Shown piece by piece: positions 12,013 to 25,104 of a stretch of DNA of 64,000 nucleotides (position 1 is the first letter of the stretch; each line of letters opens with the position of its first letter). Under the pieces are notes generated by a model that made no database searches, was not told the origin of the DNA, and was given only the letters and a program-made list of their open reading frames with translations. The translations under genes were made by a program, and so were the position numbers. The stretch spans positions 372,001-436,000 of the forward strand of contig WION01000008.1 of NCBI GenBank assembly GCA_015039365.1, written 5' to 3'. Source of the DNA: Amanita rubescens (Eukaryota; Basidiomycota; Agaricomycetes; Agaricales; Amanitaceae).

Positions 12013-12663
12013 ATGGCCACCCCATCACCCCGCACATCATGCTGGCGCTGCGGCGGCTCCGATTCGTGTCCCCGCAGGTTTCTCATCACCTGCTACACCT
12101 GCTCCAGGTCTTGGCACCACAGGTGCCATGTTCCAGTAGTCACAGACAGCGAGCTAATTTCCCGCTTCAACAATATGTCTGTTGCTCAATGGCGTTGCCG
12201 TAGATGCATCAATAATACCAATAACCTACCGCCGTCTAAGCCCATTTATATTGATCTCGATTCACCCCCAATTTCTGTACCGTCATCGCCCGCTGATCCG
12301 ACGCCTGCTTCCCCAGAAAATGTCGTCGTGGTCATTGATTTGACAACGTCTGAATCTGATGAATTAACGATGACCCTGCCTGAAGGTCACCAAGGCAAGT
12401 TGCGTCCGTTGACTCACTTTGCCATGCAAGCTTAAGGTCTTGAAGCAACGAAGACCGAGATGCAAATTCCCGCAATACGTCGGTCGTTGCCTAACTTGGT
12501 AGATTCCGAGTGGAAGCGTCGGGCATTGCATCGGCGCTTAGTGCAGTCTCCTAGTAGAGGCGCCCGTAAACGTGCAGCAGCACAACAGCCGAGTGCGATG
12601 AAGCTCAAATGTCATTGTAGTGTACGAAATCTAGTCGAGTCCATTCAGAGTATACGTCTATAG
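12013..12663 (+). CDS. PHD zinc-finger protein
   Basis: Two exons (12013-12394 and 12437-12663). The first 60 residues hold a Cys4-His-Cys3 PHD pattern: CWRCGGSDSC, CYTCSRSWHHRCH, and WRCRRC after a 25-residue spacer. PHD fingers usually bind modified or unmodified histone H3 tails. An acidic Ser/Pro segment (VVVVIDLTTSESDE) resembles a SUMO-interacting motif, and the tail is basic (KRRALHRRL, RGARKRAA). The intron 12395-12436 starts with GC (CAAG|GCAAGT), and only its removal continues the frame. It ends 47 bp from the PEPCK stop on the other strand. Confidence 0.7.
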
Positions 12664-12709
12664 AACAAACAAAACAAATACAATACGAAAAGTACAGCCA
12701 TAATACACC

Positions 12710-14760
12710 CTAGATCTGAGGACCTGCAATACGGACCTTCTCGTCAACTTCCTTTTCGTACAATGCGAATGCTTTGTGGAACATCCCGGCGAGCTTGCGA
12801 ACCTCGCGTTGGAACGCATCCTTGTCTGGCCATGCCAACTGTGGGTTGAGCAAATCGCGAGGGACTCCCGGAAGGCTTGTAGGAACCGACAGATTGAAGA
12901 CGCCAAAGTTCTCGTATTCTGCCTTGGCAAGTTCACCAGAGTGCACCGCATCGACGATGCGGCGGGTGTATTTGAGTGGGCACCGCTTTCCAGTGCCAAA
13001 CTTGCCGCCAGTCCAACCAGTATTAATCAACCAGCAATCAACCTTGTACTTGGACATGCGTTCCGCCAACATCTCGGCGTAGCGGCTAGGCTACAAAACC
13101 CATTAGCCCGCATGTCCATTGACAAGTAGTATACCACTTACATGGAGAACAATGAACGGTGCGCTATAGCATGTCGAAAACGTAGGGATGGGCTCCAGGA
13201 CACCGTCTTCAGTACCGGGTGTTTTCCTATTCCGATGATGAAAGGGACGTCAAAAAAAATATGGATTACATTTGCTTACGAGGTGTATCCAGCAAGGAAG
13301 TGGTAACTGGCTTGCTCTGGGGAGAGCTTGCTCACCGGAGGTAGGACACCGAAGGCATCGCAAGTTAACATGATGATATTAGACGGTTGGCGATCAACTA
13401 AGCACGGAATTTGGGCCTTGGGAATGAATTCGATTGGATAAGCACAACGGGTGTTCTCAGTAATGCTGATGTCATCATAGTCAGGGGACCGAGTAAGAGG
13501 ACTGTAAACCACGTTTTCGAGGATGCTGCCAAATCTGATGGCATTATAAATTTCAGGTTCCTTCTCTGCAGAAAGGTTTATGCATTTGGCATAGCAACCA
13601 CCCTCGATGTTGAATACACCCGTGTCCGACCAGACATGCTCGTCGTCGCCGATGAGGAGACGGTTGGGATCAGCCGATAGCGTCGTCTTGCCCGTACCAG
13701 AAAGACCGAAGAAAAGAGTAACATCGCCGGTTGTGGTCCCAACGTTAGCTGACGAGTGAAGAGATAGCTGACCAAACTTGACAGGTTGGAGGTAATGCTG
13801 TTCAAAAGGTTGATAATGTATCGCGCTGTATAGAGTCGACGCATACCATGACAGAGAAAACGCCTTTCTTCATCTCACCCGCATATTCAGTGCCAAGAAT
13901 AACCATTTCCATTCGCTTAAAGTTTATTTCAACTGATGTTGTAGAGCTCATGCCCTTGGTGAAACGGTTGGCAGGGAACTGTCCGGCATTGTAGATGATA
14001 AAGTCAGGCTCTCCAAACCCGGCGAGCTCTTGTTCGGTCGGACGGATGAGCATATTATGCTGCCATGACGTTGGGCCGAATTAGATCATCATCGCATGAA
14101 CAACGCACCATGAAAAGTGCATGATAAGCCCTGGCACAAATAACGCGAACTTTGATCCTATATCTGGGATCCCACTGTTCCAGTCAGACATCGTAAACGG
14201 CGAAACATTCTGCGTACTGACCCCGGCGAAGCCGTCAAATACGTAGACATTGTCGCGTGTGTTTAGGTAGTCAATGGCTCGCTCGCGGTTGATTTCAAAA
14301 GTGTCTGAAAAGTAGTGTTGTGACAATGATAACAGCTACACACACAATAGCAAATGACATACGCTCGTCCATCTTGATGTTGACAGAGCCCCACCAGATA
14401 TGATGCTTGCTGGTCTCCTCATAGACGATGCGCTTGTCCTTGGGACTGCGACCGGTCTTTTTGCCGGAAAAGTTGATGAGTGCTCCGGTGGCGGAGATAA
14501 CGGCACCCTCATTGCGGACAGCATCTTCGTAAAGCTGGGCGACAGGAGCGTTGCGTTTGATCTGGATCCTGTCCATGTCAAATCCAGCATGGGAGAAGTA
14601 CTCGAGATCACGGCCGATCACTGCGGAGAATGAGACATGACAAAGAATAGGGAGCAGAGTAGAGCGCACATTGATTGTACTGCTCATTGTCGTGTGCTTG
14701 GGCATAGTGCTTGTGGAGGATGTGGGGAGTGACATAAGGGGTCTGGTGTGGGAGAACCAT
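12710..14760 (-). CDS. PCK1: Phosphoenolpyruvate carboxykinase (ATP)
   Basis: A full-length ATP-type PEPCK in several exons. Visible motifs: [18 protein letters not shown] near the N-terminus, [19 protein letters not shown], the P-loop-like [16 protein letters not shown], the metal-binding region [19 protein letters not shown], and the C-terminal [19 protein letters not shown]. It converts oxaloacetate to phosphoenolpyruvate with ATP, the committed step of gluconeogenesis in the cytosol. The chosen ATG gives [17 protein letters not shown]. The family is strongly carbon-source regulated, but I see no operator here. The 5' end faces the NAA50-like gene across 225 bp. Confidence 0.97.
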
Positions 14761-14985
14761 CGTAGGAGAAGTGCGGAGGAGAGGGACAAGTCTGAGTCGG
14801 AGGTGACCGCGATGCTTTATAGTAGCGCGCCCCAGAGGGAGCATAGCGTCCGGAAACGGCCGAACTAGGCGGATAATGTACGGACCGCTCCTGTTGCGGT
14901 ATCACATGCGCTGCACGGGAACCCGTCCCCCTAGAGGAGGGATATATGTAGCAGTGCACGCAAGAGATGAATGGTATAGAGTAGG

Positions 14986-15537
14986 ATGGCCCCGGACGAA
15001 TTCGAAGTGAGGCCTTTGACCAGCGCCGACCTTCCTCGTGTCCGCCAATTACATGTGAGTATAACTAGTACTATACCCCGCCTAAACCACTCACCCACCC
15101 TCTTCTAGTCCACAGTTCTCCCTGTAAACTACCCCTCCGCATTTTTTCTACAACTTCTACTCCTCCCAGCTCGGTTATGTCTCGTCGCACATCCTCGCGC
15201 AGATCCTCATAACCCAGTAGCCTTCGTCTCCGCTGCACTTTCCAACGCTCCCACGCCCCGCATAGAAATCCTCACCCTTGGCGTTCTCCCCTCTTTCCAG
15301 CACAAGGGTCTCGCACGCCGCCTAATTAGTTCCATCATAAATTCACTCTCTCCCGACTCTACTCTAGTACAGGCTAATGTCGCCGCCTCAAACGCTTCTG
15401 CCCTCAAATTTTACGAGCGCCTCGGCTTGCGCATCTCCTCAGACATAATCACTAATCTCTACCGCACTTGCTCTCACGGATCTAAAGATGGTTACCTAGT
15501 AGCCGGATGTATCAATAGCGATTATTTGTATTCTTAG
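14986..15537 (+). CDS. GNAT N-acetyltransferase, NAA50/San-like
   Basis: Two exons (14986-about 15057 and about 15111-15537) give about 165 residues. The N-terminus FEVRPLTSADLPRVRQLH is typical of GNAT proteins; STVLPVNYPSAFF corresponds to the LPV-Y-FY peptide-binding segment of Naa50; IEILTLGVLPSFQHKGLARR is the acetyl-CoA binding strand and loop (Q/R-x-x-G-x-A/G pattern), followed by LVQANVAASNASALKFYERL. Naa50 acetylates protein N-termini with NatA at the ribosome. The short tail differs from human NAA50, so a related GNAT role is possible. The start follows from the first ATG after the 5' region that leads into the domain. Confidence 0.78.
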
Positions 15538-15542
15538 ACTAG

Positions 15543-17045
15543 ATGCCTCCATCCTCTGTTCATAAATTCCCCCCTTTTTACGCGTGTTATATCCTCAAAT
15601 CAGTGCAAACTCCAAAGTCAAAAGCGTGTGTACTTCTTCAGACGCGTCGTTCGCGTACCTCGACTTCGTTTACAGCACATACATTGGTAGTACTCCTAAC
15701 CCTCCCCGTCGGATACGGTAAACTTCCGTCTCTATCCTTGTCGTCCTTCCTCATGTCACCTCAGTCAGCACAATGGCGAAATTAGCCAAGGAGCTCGGAA
15801 GACGAAACACAAGCGGCCTTGGGTTATGCAAATGATCGTTTATGGCTTCCCTTCCCGGCTGGCATGATGTTCCGGTCTTCTTCATATTTTAGCCGTGCTC
15901 ACGCGACCACAGGCTGCCCTGCAATTTGAATGGGCGTGGCAGCATCCACATCTGTCAAGGCACCTTCGGAACAGCAATGGAGAGGCCGTGTTCGCGAATA
16001 CGAGCAAATTAAAGTTACTCGGATGGACCATACAGTACGTAAACCCTTCCCGTCAACCTATCCGAATGTCAATTTACCTTGCGGACCTTCAAGCACCGTC
16101 CGGACAATGATTTGTTTGCATCCGTACAACACTTGGCCGCTCCACGTGAAGCTTTTCACCAAGGATGCTGTCAAACACTGGGAAGATGCGGCTAACAGGC
16201 CACCGTCGTTATCGCTCCCCCCTGGCTTTACTTGTCGGGTGGAACTTGAAGGCGTCAACGGCAAATCGGGCTTAGTAGGGTCCGGAAGAAAGGGCCCAAT
16301 TGATGTTACGGACGGTGCGAACCGCTCTGTTTTCCCCGTTTTTGGCATTCCTGAATATCTACCGACAGAACAATTCACTCGGGTTATCCTCGCGAAAACC
16401 GCGGCCCTGATAGAGTCCGGGAAACAACTCCGTTGTTCGATTTGCGACGAGCAATTGGACAATTATATCAACGTACGTGCAGCCTTATTGCCTCTACTCC
16501 TATTCCAATATGATATCGGATCACTATAGGACCCGACTTCGACGGTTGTCTGCACCGCACCGTCCTGCACCGCCATCTCGCACACGATCTGCCTTTCTAA
16601 ATACTTTCTCAATAACACTTCTCAAAATAATATCAGCACTATCATACCCAGAGGCGGCGACTGCAAAGCATGCGGGTCATATACGCTTTGGGGTGATCTG
16701 ATACGAGGTTCTTACTATCGATCAACGATCAGTCAGGGCAAGAGTGAGACGGACAAGGACGATGCGAGGGGAAAATCCAAAGCAAAGAACCCTTTATTGG
16801 GCACTTCCCACTCCACGACGACGACGCGGATCGAAACTTTGGATATCTCTAATGACTCGGATTCCGCAGAAGACGATTCGTCGTCATCTTCGGAAGAGAC
16901 ACCTCCCAAAGCTATTTACCCTCTACTTGTTGCCAAGTCCCGCAATGCTCAAAAGCAATCGACCATAGACCCTACGAAACTCACCCGCGCCATGTCCAAC
17001 CTCGCAATCAACCGACCAGATGATATAATTGAGATATCTGATTAG
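15543..17045 (+). CDS. SLX1: Structure-specific endonuclease subunit SLX1
   Basis: Exons from 15543 spell a GIY-YIG nuclease: [39 protein letters not shown], then [12 protein letters not shown] and [19 protein letters not shown] later RING-like zinc domain follows ([39 protein letters not shown]) and a Ser/Asp-rich tail. SLX1 with SLX4 cuts branched DNA such as Holliday junctions and flaps in the nucleus. The intron at 15862-15912 starts with GC. The gene starts five bases after the stop of the NAA50-like gene, on the same strand, which is extremely tight for a nuclear fungal genome. Confidence 0.95.
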
Positions 17046-17085
17046 TATATTCACTAATGTACAAGTAGATAACGCCCATATGCAA

Positions 17086-20000
17086 TTATTTGAATGGGAT
17101 ACTTTTTAGTCGTGCCAGAACCCTGCTGTGTATCCCTCTTGCTAGGATCTGAACGGCACGCGTGCTACAAACAAGCCCTATACCAATCATTGCGACGCGG
17201 CCGAGACTCTGTCCTGCAGGCAACGACTCGGTGGTTTTCTTCACTGTGTCCCTGATAATCTCTTGGAGCTGTGGAATGGGTTGCAGACATAATTTGAGAC
17301 TTTGGTCCCCCGAGTCACTGGCTCGTCCGTGTGCTTCAAACAGTGGATGTGACGCATCAAGGATAGCAACACGTTGGTTGCTCATCAAGCGAAGGTCCAA
17401 TGCATGTCTGGAGGGCAAAGTTAGAAGAACGACAATGTTACGGCATCAAAGCCACGTACTTGAGATCGCCGTAGAGTATCCTGTACCAACCAGCGGCTTT
17501 TGCAAACGTATCTACATTGTGACCATCTCGATCGCTGAGATTCTGGATGTAGTCAAGTTCAACGACGATTGGCAAGGTATCCCGTAGCAGTGACACCAAA
17601 CGATGCAACGAAGGAGCCAGCCGCCCATGCCCATGACGTAGAACGTGGCGTAGGAACGGCTCAGCCTCATCGTGAGGATTGTACCGACTATAGTCAGCCT
17701 CTTCCTTGATTTGGTTACCTGGCCGCCACGGCCGCCGTCGCGAGAACCGCAAGTCGAAATTGCCGCCTGTGGGAGAGAGTTGATCTTCACAGGTAATCTT
17801 CACGGTATAATCCTACCATTGATGGGTGTATCAATAATTGCGAAACTAGAACTGCGTATGACTTACGGCTGTATAGGCGAATTCGACCGTTTGCAAGTCA
17901 AATGACAATAACTGGACGCCCTGCCACTCTTTATCCTTCGACATTTGCGCGACTACAACGATTTAGGAATGGCAAAGCGAAAGAAGAAAAAACGTTACCT
18001 TCCCTAGCAATCACAACCATCTTGGAAACCCGTGCCCATTCTTCCAGGAATTCATCGACGCAAGTGTTAACATTCTCAGAGAGGAACGATACAACAGCCT
18101 CCGTAGTATCATAAATAATCCTCTTAGACGGCCGGATGACGGCATTCGCGTTTGCATTTTTCCCCATAGGCTGTTGTACATATTTCAGCTTGACGCACGT
18201 CACAACCTAAAGTGTACCCCTTAATTCCCATCGTTTCAAGTATTTGCATATGCTTACCTGAGCGTTCTCTTCCGACCACCAATTGAGAGGAATGACTCTA
18301 ATATTGGGCATGGCAGCCTCCGCAGCGGGTGCTCCAGATAGAATATGCTCGGATTGAACACACAGAGCGGGCACAGAGCGGGCAAGAGATGATTGGATGT
18401 GAATCAGCTCTTTTGTCAACGCTATGCCTTCCATAGGGTTCACGTGTGTGAAAGGGATTCCGCGTAGTTTGAACTGTCGCTCGACATTCATGTAAGCCAC
18501 TCTTGCGCTAAAATAGCATAAGTAAGAGACCAGCGTCAGTAGACCCGCTTACCAGCAGTAGTTGTACAGTTCCCGCAGCAACCGGATATCGAGGTTGAAT
18601 CTTGAAAATGTCATAACAGCCAATCAACCAAGTATGTTCGACTTACAGATCCGTGCCATCCATGCCTATTGCATCTTCCTCTTGTTTTCGTCTTAGCCCC
18701 GCGACCTTCGTAAATGGATCCTCTGTTTCCTTGGCAGTTCTCCTTCCAACATCTCCGATCCTATCAAGGTCTAACCATGCGATGTCTTCCATGACCATAC
18801 TCGCATACATAGAGTCGGTGAGTACTTTGGTCGTAATTAAAGCGTATCTGAATTTCTCGTCCGTTATTACCAGTACCAGATAATGATTGGGGAAATTAGT
18901 CAATTGGATAAATAGAGTTCCACCAGTTGAAGGACCAAGCTTCCGTAGTTCTGCATTATATAAGAACCTAGGGCCTCGAGAAGAATTGGATTACTTGCCT
19001 TCTGGATGGAAATTGCGTCTTCGGAAGCTTTGGAAACCTAAATACTTGGCTTTCTGCTCGGCTAGGTCTGTAATAGTCTAGGCCAGGTTTATCGCGCCAT
19101 ATTCTGGTCCATATGATTATACCCACTGATGAGCGAAGGCGAATGAGGGCTTCTGATAGCAACGCAGGATTTTCATTTATTTTTTCGTTCAAGGCCGTGA
19201 AACGCAGACTACGACCGGCAGCTGCTAGGTCACCCGTGTCCCGCATATTGAGGCGCCCTGTTCTTGCATCGATTGTGACAAGGATGGTCTCATCTGCGCA
19301 CAAGCGAATCCGTAGAGCTGCACTCAGGTCAGTAGTTGTCTCATAGCTATTACTCATTCCGTACCATCGCCGTTTAGATCCACAACGCCAGGAGCCGAGA
19401 AAATGTTATTCGTGATACCACGTCGAAGCTGTTGCTGTAATGCAACCAATATTGCTTTCGCGTGATGGTCAATAACGAGTCTTAAAAGACTTTCGAAATT
19501 CAAACTATCAGGATCCTAAAAGAATTTCTGTAAGATTGCCAACCAATGAAAGCTGCTGCAACACGCGCACCACTTTGAGTACATCCCGCGATAGTGTCAA
19601 AGACTCCGCAGGTAGATGAACTCCGAGAGTGCCTTGTGCAGGTTCCCATCGAACATTAAATTTGAGACCTTCTACTTCATCTGAAGGCTGGCTGTTCCCG
19701 AGCTTGGATACTCGTTGCATTTTGGCTATGACCCTAGCTTTGGGAGACCGGAAAGGGCCTCCTCTGATTGAGTCGCTCGAATCCACTATCGATATTGTTA
19801 GAGTTCCTCCTAGTAACGGAAGTTTGTTTCGCATTCGGTTAGTAGCAGCAGGTGGAGGACGGCTATCACCGCAGGTCATACAATATCGGTTATGGTAATT
19901 GGAAAACATACGTCCAGTATGACGCTGTCAATGATTTGCGATCAGGGCTCATACGAATTGACAAATAATCGACCCATCCCAAGGATCGCATTCTCTCGGC

Positions 20001-21363
20001 CTGAGGCTGTAAGAGATACTAGCGGAATATGACATAGCCTGGCCTACCTGATACCATAGAATTTCCAGTTGATACGACAACGACATCATCTCTGTGAATG
20101 AATTCTAAACGAATCCTAACAATGCAGTGCAAGTCGCTTACGAAGGAAATTATATAGGCGAACCAGAGGCGCATCAACAACGCTGGCGGGTAATTGAGGT
20201 TTGGAAGATAATTCCACCCCAGGAATTTGCTCTTCAGTTGAATATTGGACAAACTTTGCCAGCTGATTATCTGCCTCATCCGTTATGTGACGCTTTAATA
20301 TGCCTGTAGGCGTACGGGGAAACTCTATGACGGGTCAAGTAATGCTCAGCGTATCAATCGTCCAACAAACCTTGTAGGCTAGTGAGGTCGCCTCCAATGC
20401 TAATCAAGAATTCAACATGAACGAAAAACCAACCATCATGCTTCTCCGCGCCGCGGAGGCAGACAGAAGTCTCGAATAGCTTTGGGACAGTGAAACATAC
20501 TCTGCCACCCTCTGTTTTTAATCTCAAATGTGGACCAGACAAATAGACGGGGTAGATCTTACCGATACGATGCCGTGCCATTTCAACGGGGACAACCTCG
20601 AATATTCGAAGGCGATAGCGCATGACTTCCTCCATACTAGCCATAGTTTTGTCTATTTCCTCATCGCTCAGGGGCGAAGGAGGGATGACGGATTTCTGAC
20701 ATATTCAGAAATGAACGAGTCGACGAGGCAGATACACACCTTTATGCATGTTGGCAGCCTCAAGTATGAACCGAAGGTAAGGACATCCAATGATGTCAGT
20801 AGGTCATGATTACGGAGTCTACGGGAAAGTATGAGTTATTCCTTCCAGGATGAGCTTGTTGGAATACCTGGCAGGGTCGAGAGATTTTCTGGCATTATTT
20901 AGCGCTTCGATGGAATCCCCAAATTGTCGGTTTTGGTTCAGAAGGAAAGCAATAATGTCCTGAAAGACATTAGAAGCGAGAAAGAGGCAATATCAAGAAC
21001 CCCATACCATGCACTTTTGGACGGTATCTGCATCACGGGCCCATTTTGCCACTGCATAGAGTTTGACCACCTGCTTTTTGGTTTTGACGACCCACTCGGC
21101 AAGCGTTCGCTTCCGCGCGGCGTCGGACATATTTGGCATGCTAATCGAGATCGAGCAAGCAGATGAGGATGATATTGGTGGACATACGTTTCTGCCATCT
21201 CGGAAAGTTCTGCAAAAATTGCTTGCATGACTCGAGATAGAAGATCACCGAGGGGGATTTGACCGTCGAAGACATGAGGAAGCTCGCGCTCCGCGAGGAG
21301 GGAAGCATCGGCACCGTTGAGGAGTTGAGGGTCGTGAAACGCGCCACCGTTGGACTCGGTCAT
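17086..21363 (-). CDS. MED14: Mediator complex subunit 14 (RGR1)
   Basis: A 4.3-kb gene of many short exons. The N-terminal MTESNGGAFHDPQLLNGAD leads into the Med14 signature: GQIPLGDLLSRVMQAIFAEL, then RKRTLAEWVVKTKKQVVKLY, AKWARDADTVQKC, IIAFLLNQNRQFGDSIEAL. Downstream parts (WLDLDRIGDVGRRTAKETED; LPIVVELDYIQNLSDRDGHN) fit the long C-terminal region of fungal MED14. MED14 is the backbone joining the head, middle and tail of Mediator and is essential for RNA polymerase II transcription. The start codon is 81 bp from the divergent SCY1-like gene. Individual exon limits in 18-20 kb are not resolved. One of three Mediator subunits in this window. Confidence 0.9.
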
Positions 21364-21444
21364 GGCGGCAGAGAGGCGAGTGTTGTCATGATAGTGTTGT
21401 TGCTATTATTATAATCACTTGTACAAATTGTAATCAACTCAGTC

Positions 21445-24400
21445 ATGGACTACCTGAGGACTCTCGGTTCAGCCGCCGTTTCCACTCTCGTCCAGAAATC
21501 CGGTCTCAACTTACCTTTCAACATCGGTCAGAAAGTCTCTGCATTTGAAGGAATCTACACTCTCTACGACGGTACCAAGCGTGTATGTCTTTCATCCCTT
21601 GTGGCACAGCATTTTATACTATATACGTGTTTAGGACGATGGAAGTCCTGTTTCGATCTTTGAGTATTACTTGAGTGAATCAACGAACAAGTCTTTTGCT
21701 CAAAACGCATTGCGAAAACTGCGCACTACACGTCATCCAGACATTCTCAAGTTCCTCGATGCTGTAGAAACAGACTCGACTCTACATATCATGACCGAAC
21801 GCGTGACTCCTCTTCAACCTGCACTATCGCGATGGTCAACGCGTAATGCTCAAGAGCGAGAGGATTGGTTGCTCTGGGGCTTACACCGCATTTCGGTCCG
21901 CTTTACGATCCCTTGACTTCGCACCATCATGTAATCTAGTGGTTCAGGTAGCCCTCGCATTCTTGAATGATACTTGCTCCTCAACACATGGGAGAGTATG
22001 TGTTAGCTCGATCTTCATAACGCCATCAGGAGAGTGGAAGCTGGGGGGCGTTGAACTACTCAGTACGGCGAAGGACGGTGCCTCCGTGTTATATGTAAGG
22101 CTTATCATTGTGCACTGGCGTCAAATGTACCAAACCATTCCATCTCCATCAGACGAAAGGAAGTCTTTTTCCATCGACCTTCTGCATATGCACCACCCGA
22201 AGTCAGGAGTCAAGGGTGGACTGCGATCAAAGAGTACTGGTTTTTACTCATAATCCTGATACTTTCCCCTGACATTATTCAGTTTGGATCCAGCAGCTAC
22301 AGATGGTTATGCACTGGGTGTTCTACTTCACACTGTTTTCAATCCATCACATCCTCCTTTGGCTACGCTAAACCCTCCCCACCATCCCCCTTCATCTGCT
22401 TCGCGGGGATCTATACCATCTTCAATTTTCAATCCGTTCAAAAGACTCTTGAACCCAAACCCCAAAAATCGCCTGACACCAAAACAGTTTCTTGAAATCG
22501 GGATGACGGAGTCAGGTTTTTTCCAGTCCAATCGCCTCGTGAAAGTCTCACTAGGTCTCGACAACTTTGCATTGAGCAATGAAACAGAAAAATCTACTTT
22601 TCTGAGGCGAGCCGCTGTATAGTTTTCGTTATGACTTTTCTCTTAACCATCCGCAGGACACTTAAAGAATCTGCCTCCTCATTCCCGCCCGAGTTTGCAT
22701 CTCATCGCGTCTTACCTTCACTTGTGTCAGCGCTTGAATACGGAGGGGCGTCCGCCGCAAGCATATTGCCTCTGGTCCTACAATTAGGAGTAAATGCTAC
22801 GCCAGAAGAGTATTCCAACATCGTCGTCGGGCCTCTTATCAAACTCTTTGCTAGTCCAGACCGTGGCACACGGATGGCACTGTTAGACCATCTGAACGAT
22901 TATGCGGACAAGCTTGACAAGAAGACCGTCAGCGATAAGATTTGGCCACATCTTGTACGAGATTTATACTACGTTCCATTCGTCCCAACAGTGATTCATT
23001 TACCGTCAGCAAACCGGTTTCTCTGACACTGTGGCCGTTATAAGGGAAGCGACCACGAAATCCATCATTCAACTGGCACCTAAGGTCTGCGGAAGAATCA
23101 CTTTGAAATGAAACCACTAAAGATTTAGACTAGCTGAATGACCGTATCCTCAATAATGACTTATTGAGATTGCTAGCAAAGATGCAGATGGACCCGGAAG
23201 CTTCAATCAGAACTAACACGTGCATCTTAATTGGTCGATTGGGTCCTACGCTAGGCTACAACACGAAACGCAAGGTCCTTGTCCCAGCGTTTGTTCGTGC
23301 CCTGAAGGATCCCTTCGTGCACGCCCGTGTTGCTGGGCTCATGGCATTTATGGCAACTATAGACTGTTTTGAGGTTGATGATGTTGCAACCAAAGTCATC
23401 CCAAACGTATCTCCCTCGTTGATTGATAAAGAAAAGTATGTGGTATGCTATCTTTACATTTGCACAGCGTAACTTTGAAGCTAGACTTGTGCGAGACCAG
23501 GCGTTCAAAACCATTGACCTCTTCATCAAACGACTGGAAAGCCATGCGGAAAAGATGGTAATCTTTCACCTGTAAATCATGAACGCCGTATCTTGATTAT
23601 TTACTCAGCCGGATACTGAAGCCGTGGACGCTGGCGATGCGCTTCCAGGTAGCTTGCCAGTTCCGACCAATCTAGTCAACAGCGCCGCAGGTGCTGCAGG
23701 AGCACTAGCTGGCTGGGCAATAACATCTCTGGGTAAAAGGGTGAGCATCGTTTCAAGAGGATCAATCGCCTGATCTGATAAATTCGTAAGCTGGCTGCGT
23801 CTGATCTGCAGAGTACTATCAGCCCAGCTGTTGGTAATCAGTTAGAGGCGCCTGCTGGTCCTGGCATTAAAAATGACAATATGGTCACGAACGACACTGC
23901 GAATGTGCCAGGAGCTTTCCACTCTGATAAGGGCAAGGGAATGCAACTAGGGCAAAAGCAAACGAATACCGACCTGTTTGAAACAGAAACTACGGACGAT
24001 TTGAAGAACCCATGGAGTAACGATGATCTCATCGACATCAACGCAGATCAGGGCGATTGGGGTAAGCGAAACGATGCATGATCGCGAGTGTTCGAGTGGC
24101 TAATTTTGGGACGCAAGGTACGTTCGAGACGGCACCTACTGTCATCGAACCCAAACCAGTGTCTTATCAAAGTGGAATCAATGCGACCGTGGCAAGACCG
24201 CAGTCTAATGAATGGAGAGCACACTCCGCAAACCGAAGAATTAAAAGCCCAGCACCTCAGCAAAAATCGCTTCCGATAAGCAAGCGGACGTTGCAAGGTT
24301 CCCCTTCGGACAGCCGTGTCTCGACACCTTTTTCTTCCCCTCGCCCTGACAAAAACGATTGGGAGGAAGGAGCTGGATGGGATGACAACGAGAGACATAG

Positions 24401-24599
24401 CAGTGGCAGAGCCAGCCCCTCAGTACCGACTTTAGCAGGCCTGTCAAAAGAAGAGAAAGCTGCTGAGTTAGCTCGGCGGAAGGAAGAACGGAAGCAGGTA
24501 TGTATCTACGAGTATCTGTGTCATTCGTGGACGTCATTAACCAGCTTTCAGCGAATTGCGCAGTTGAAAGAACAAAAGCGTAATGCTCCTAGGACATAG
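21445..24599 (+). CDS. SCY1-like pseudokinase (CEX1/SCYL1 family)
   Basis: More than ten exons. An atypical N-terminal kinase fold is visible (YLRTLGSAAVSTLVQKSGL; VSIFEYYLSESTNKSFAQNA; LRKLRTTRHPDILKFLDAVE) without usual catalytic residues. Then come HEAT repeats (SALEYGGASAASILPLVLQL; LLAKMQMDPEASIRTNTCIL; VLVPAFVRALKDPFVHARVA) and a Lys/Glu-rich coiled-coil tail (KEEKAAELARRKEERKQ). Yeast Cex1 moves tRNAs out of nuclear pores, and SCYL1 acts in COPI traffic. The tail has a PWSNDDLIDINADQGDW acidic patch. Intron 22607-22656 uses a GC donor, since the only nearby GT donor breaks the frame. It is divergent from MED14. Confidence 0.9.
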
Positions 24600-25104
24600 A
24601 TTCACTTTCACGAATGCATCATGGACGGAATTTACCATTTGAAAAATAAGACTAGATAAGCGTCGGCTTACGCCGGCCGCGACCTCGCTTGCGCGTAATT
24701 GTAAAACTTGGGCCACCGCTGCATGGGTCCGAGGCTAGGGACTATTTGAAGGCACGAGATGAGCATATCTCCATGGCAATCTGCCGGGGGCCTACTGTAT
24801 TACCTGACCGCATGCAAGGTTGAAGTCGAAAAATCTAGTCATTGAACTGGAATGCCAGAAAAGATAGGCATTGAGGGTCAGTCGTATGAGTGACAGCGAG
24901 TAATAAGCCAGAGGCCAAGATTATATGTCCCTAAGCATGTCCGAGCAACTGAGACCAGTACAGGCAAGCTACATCAAAAAAGGAACTGCAGGGTGTAAGA
25001 AGAAATCACAACTCTCGGACGAGCATGGGGATGATTCGATGAAATCGATCAAAGGCTACATACACTGTACGGATTCGGAGTTAGCCACGTACAGCTGCAG
25101 CATT
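24600..25104. other. Intergenic stretch
   Basis: About 500 bp between convergent gene ends. I see no gene or clear repeat; an open frame on the plus strand from 24925 overlaps the minus-strand gene and has no domain. Confidence 0.5.
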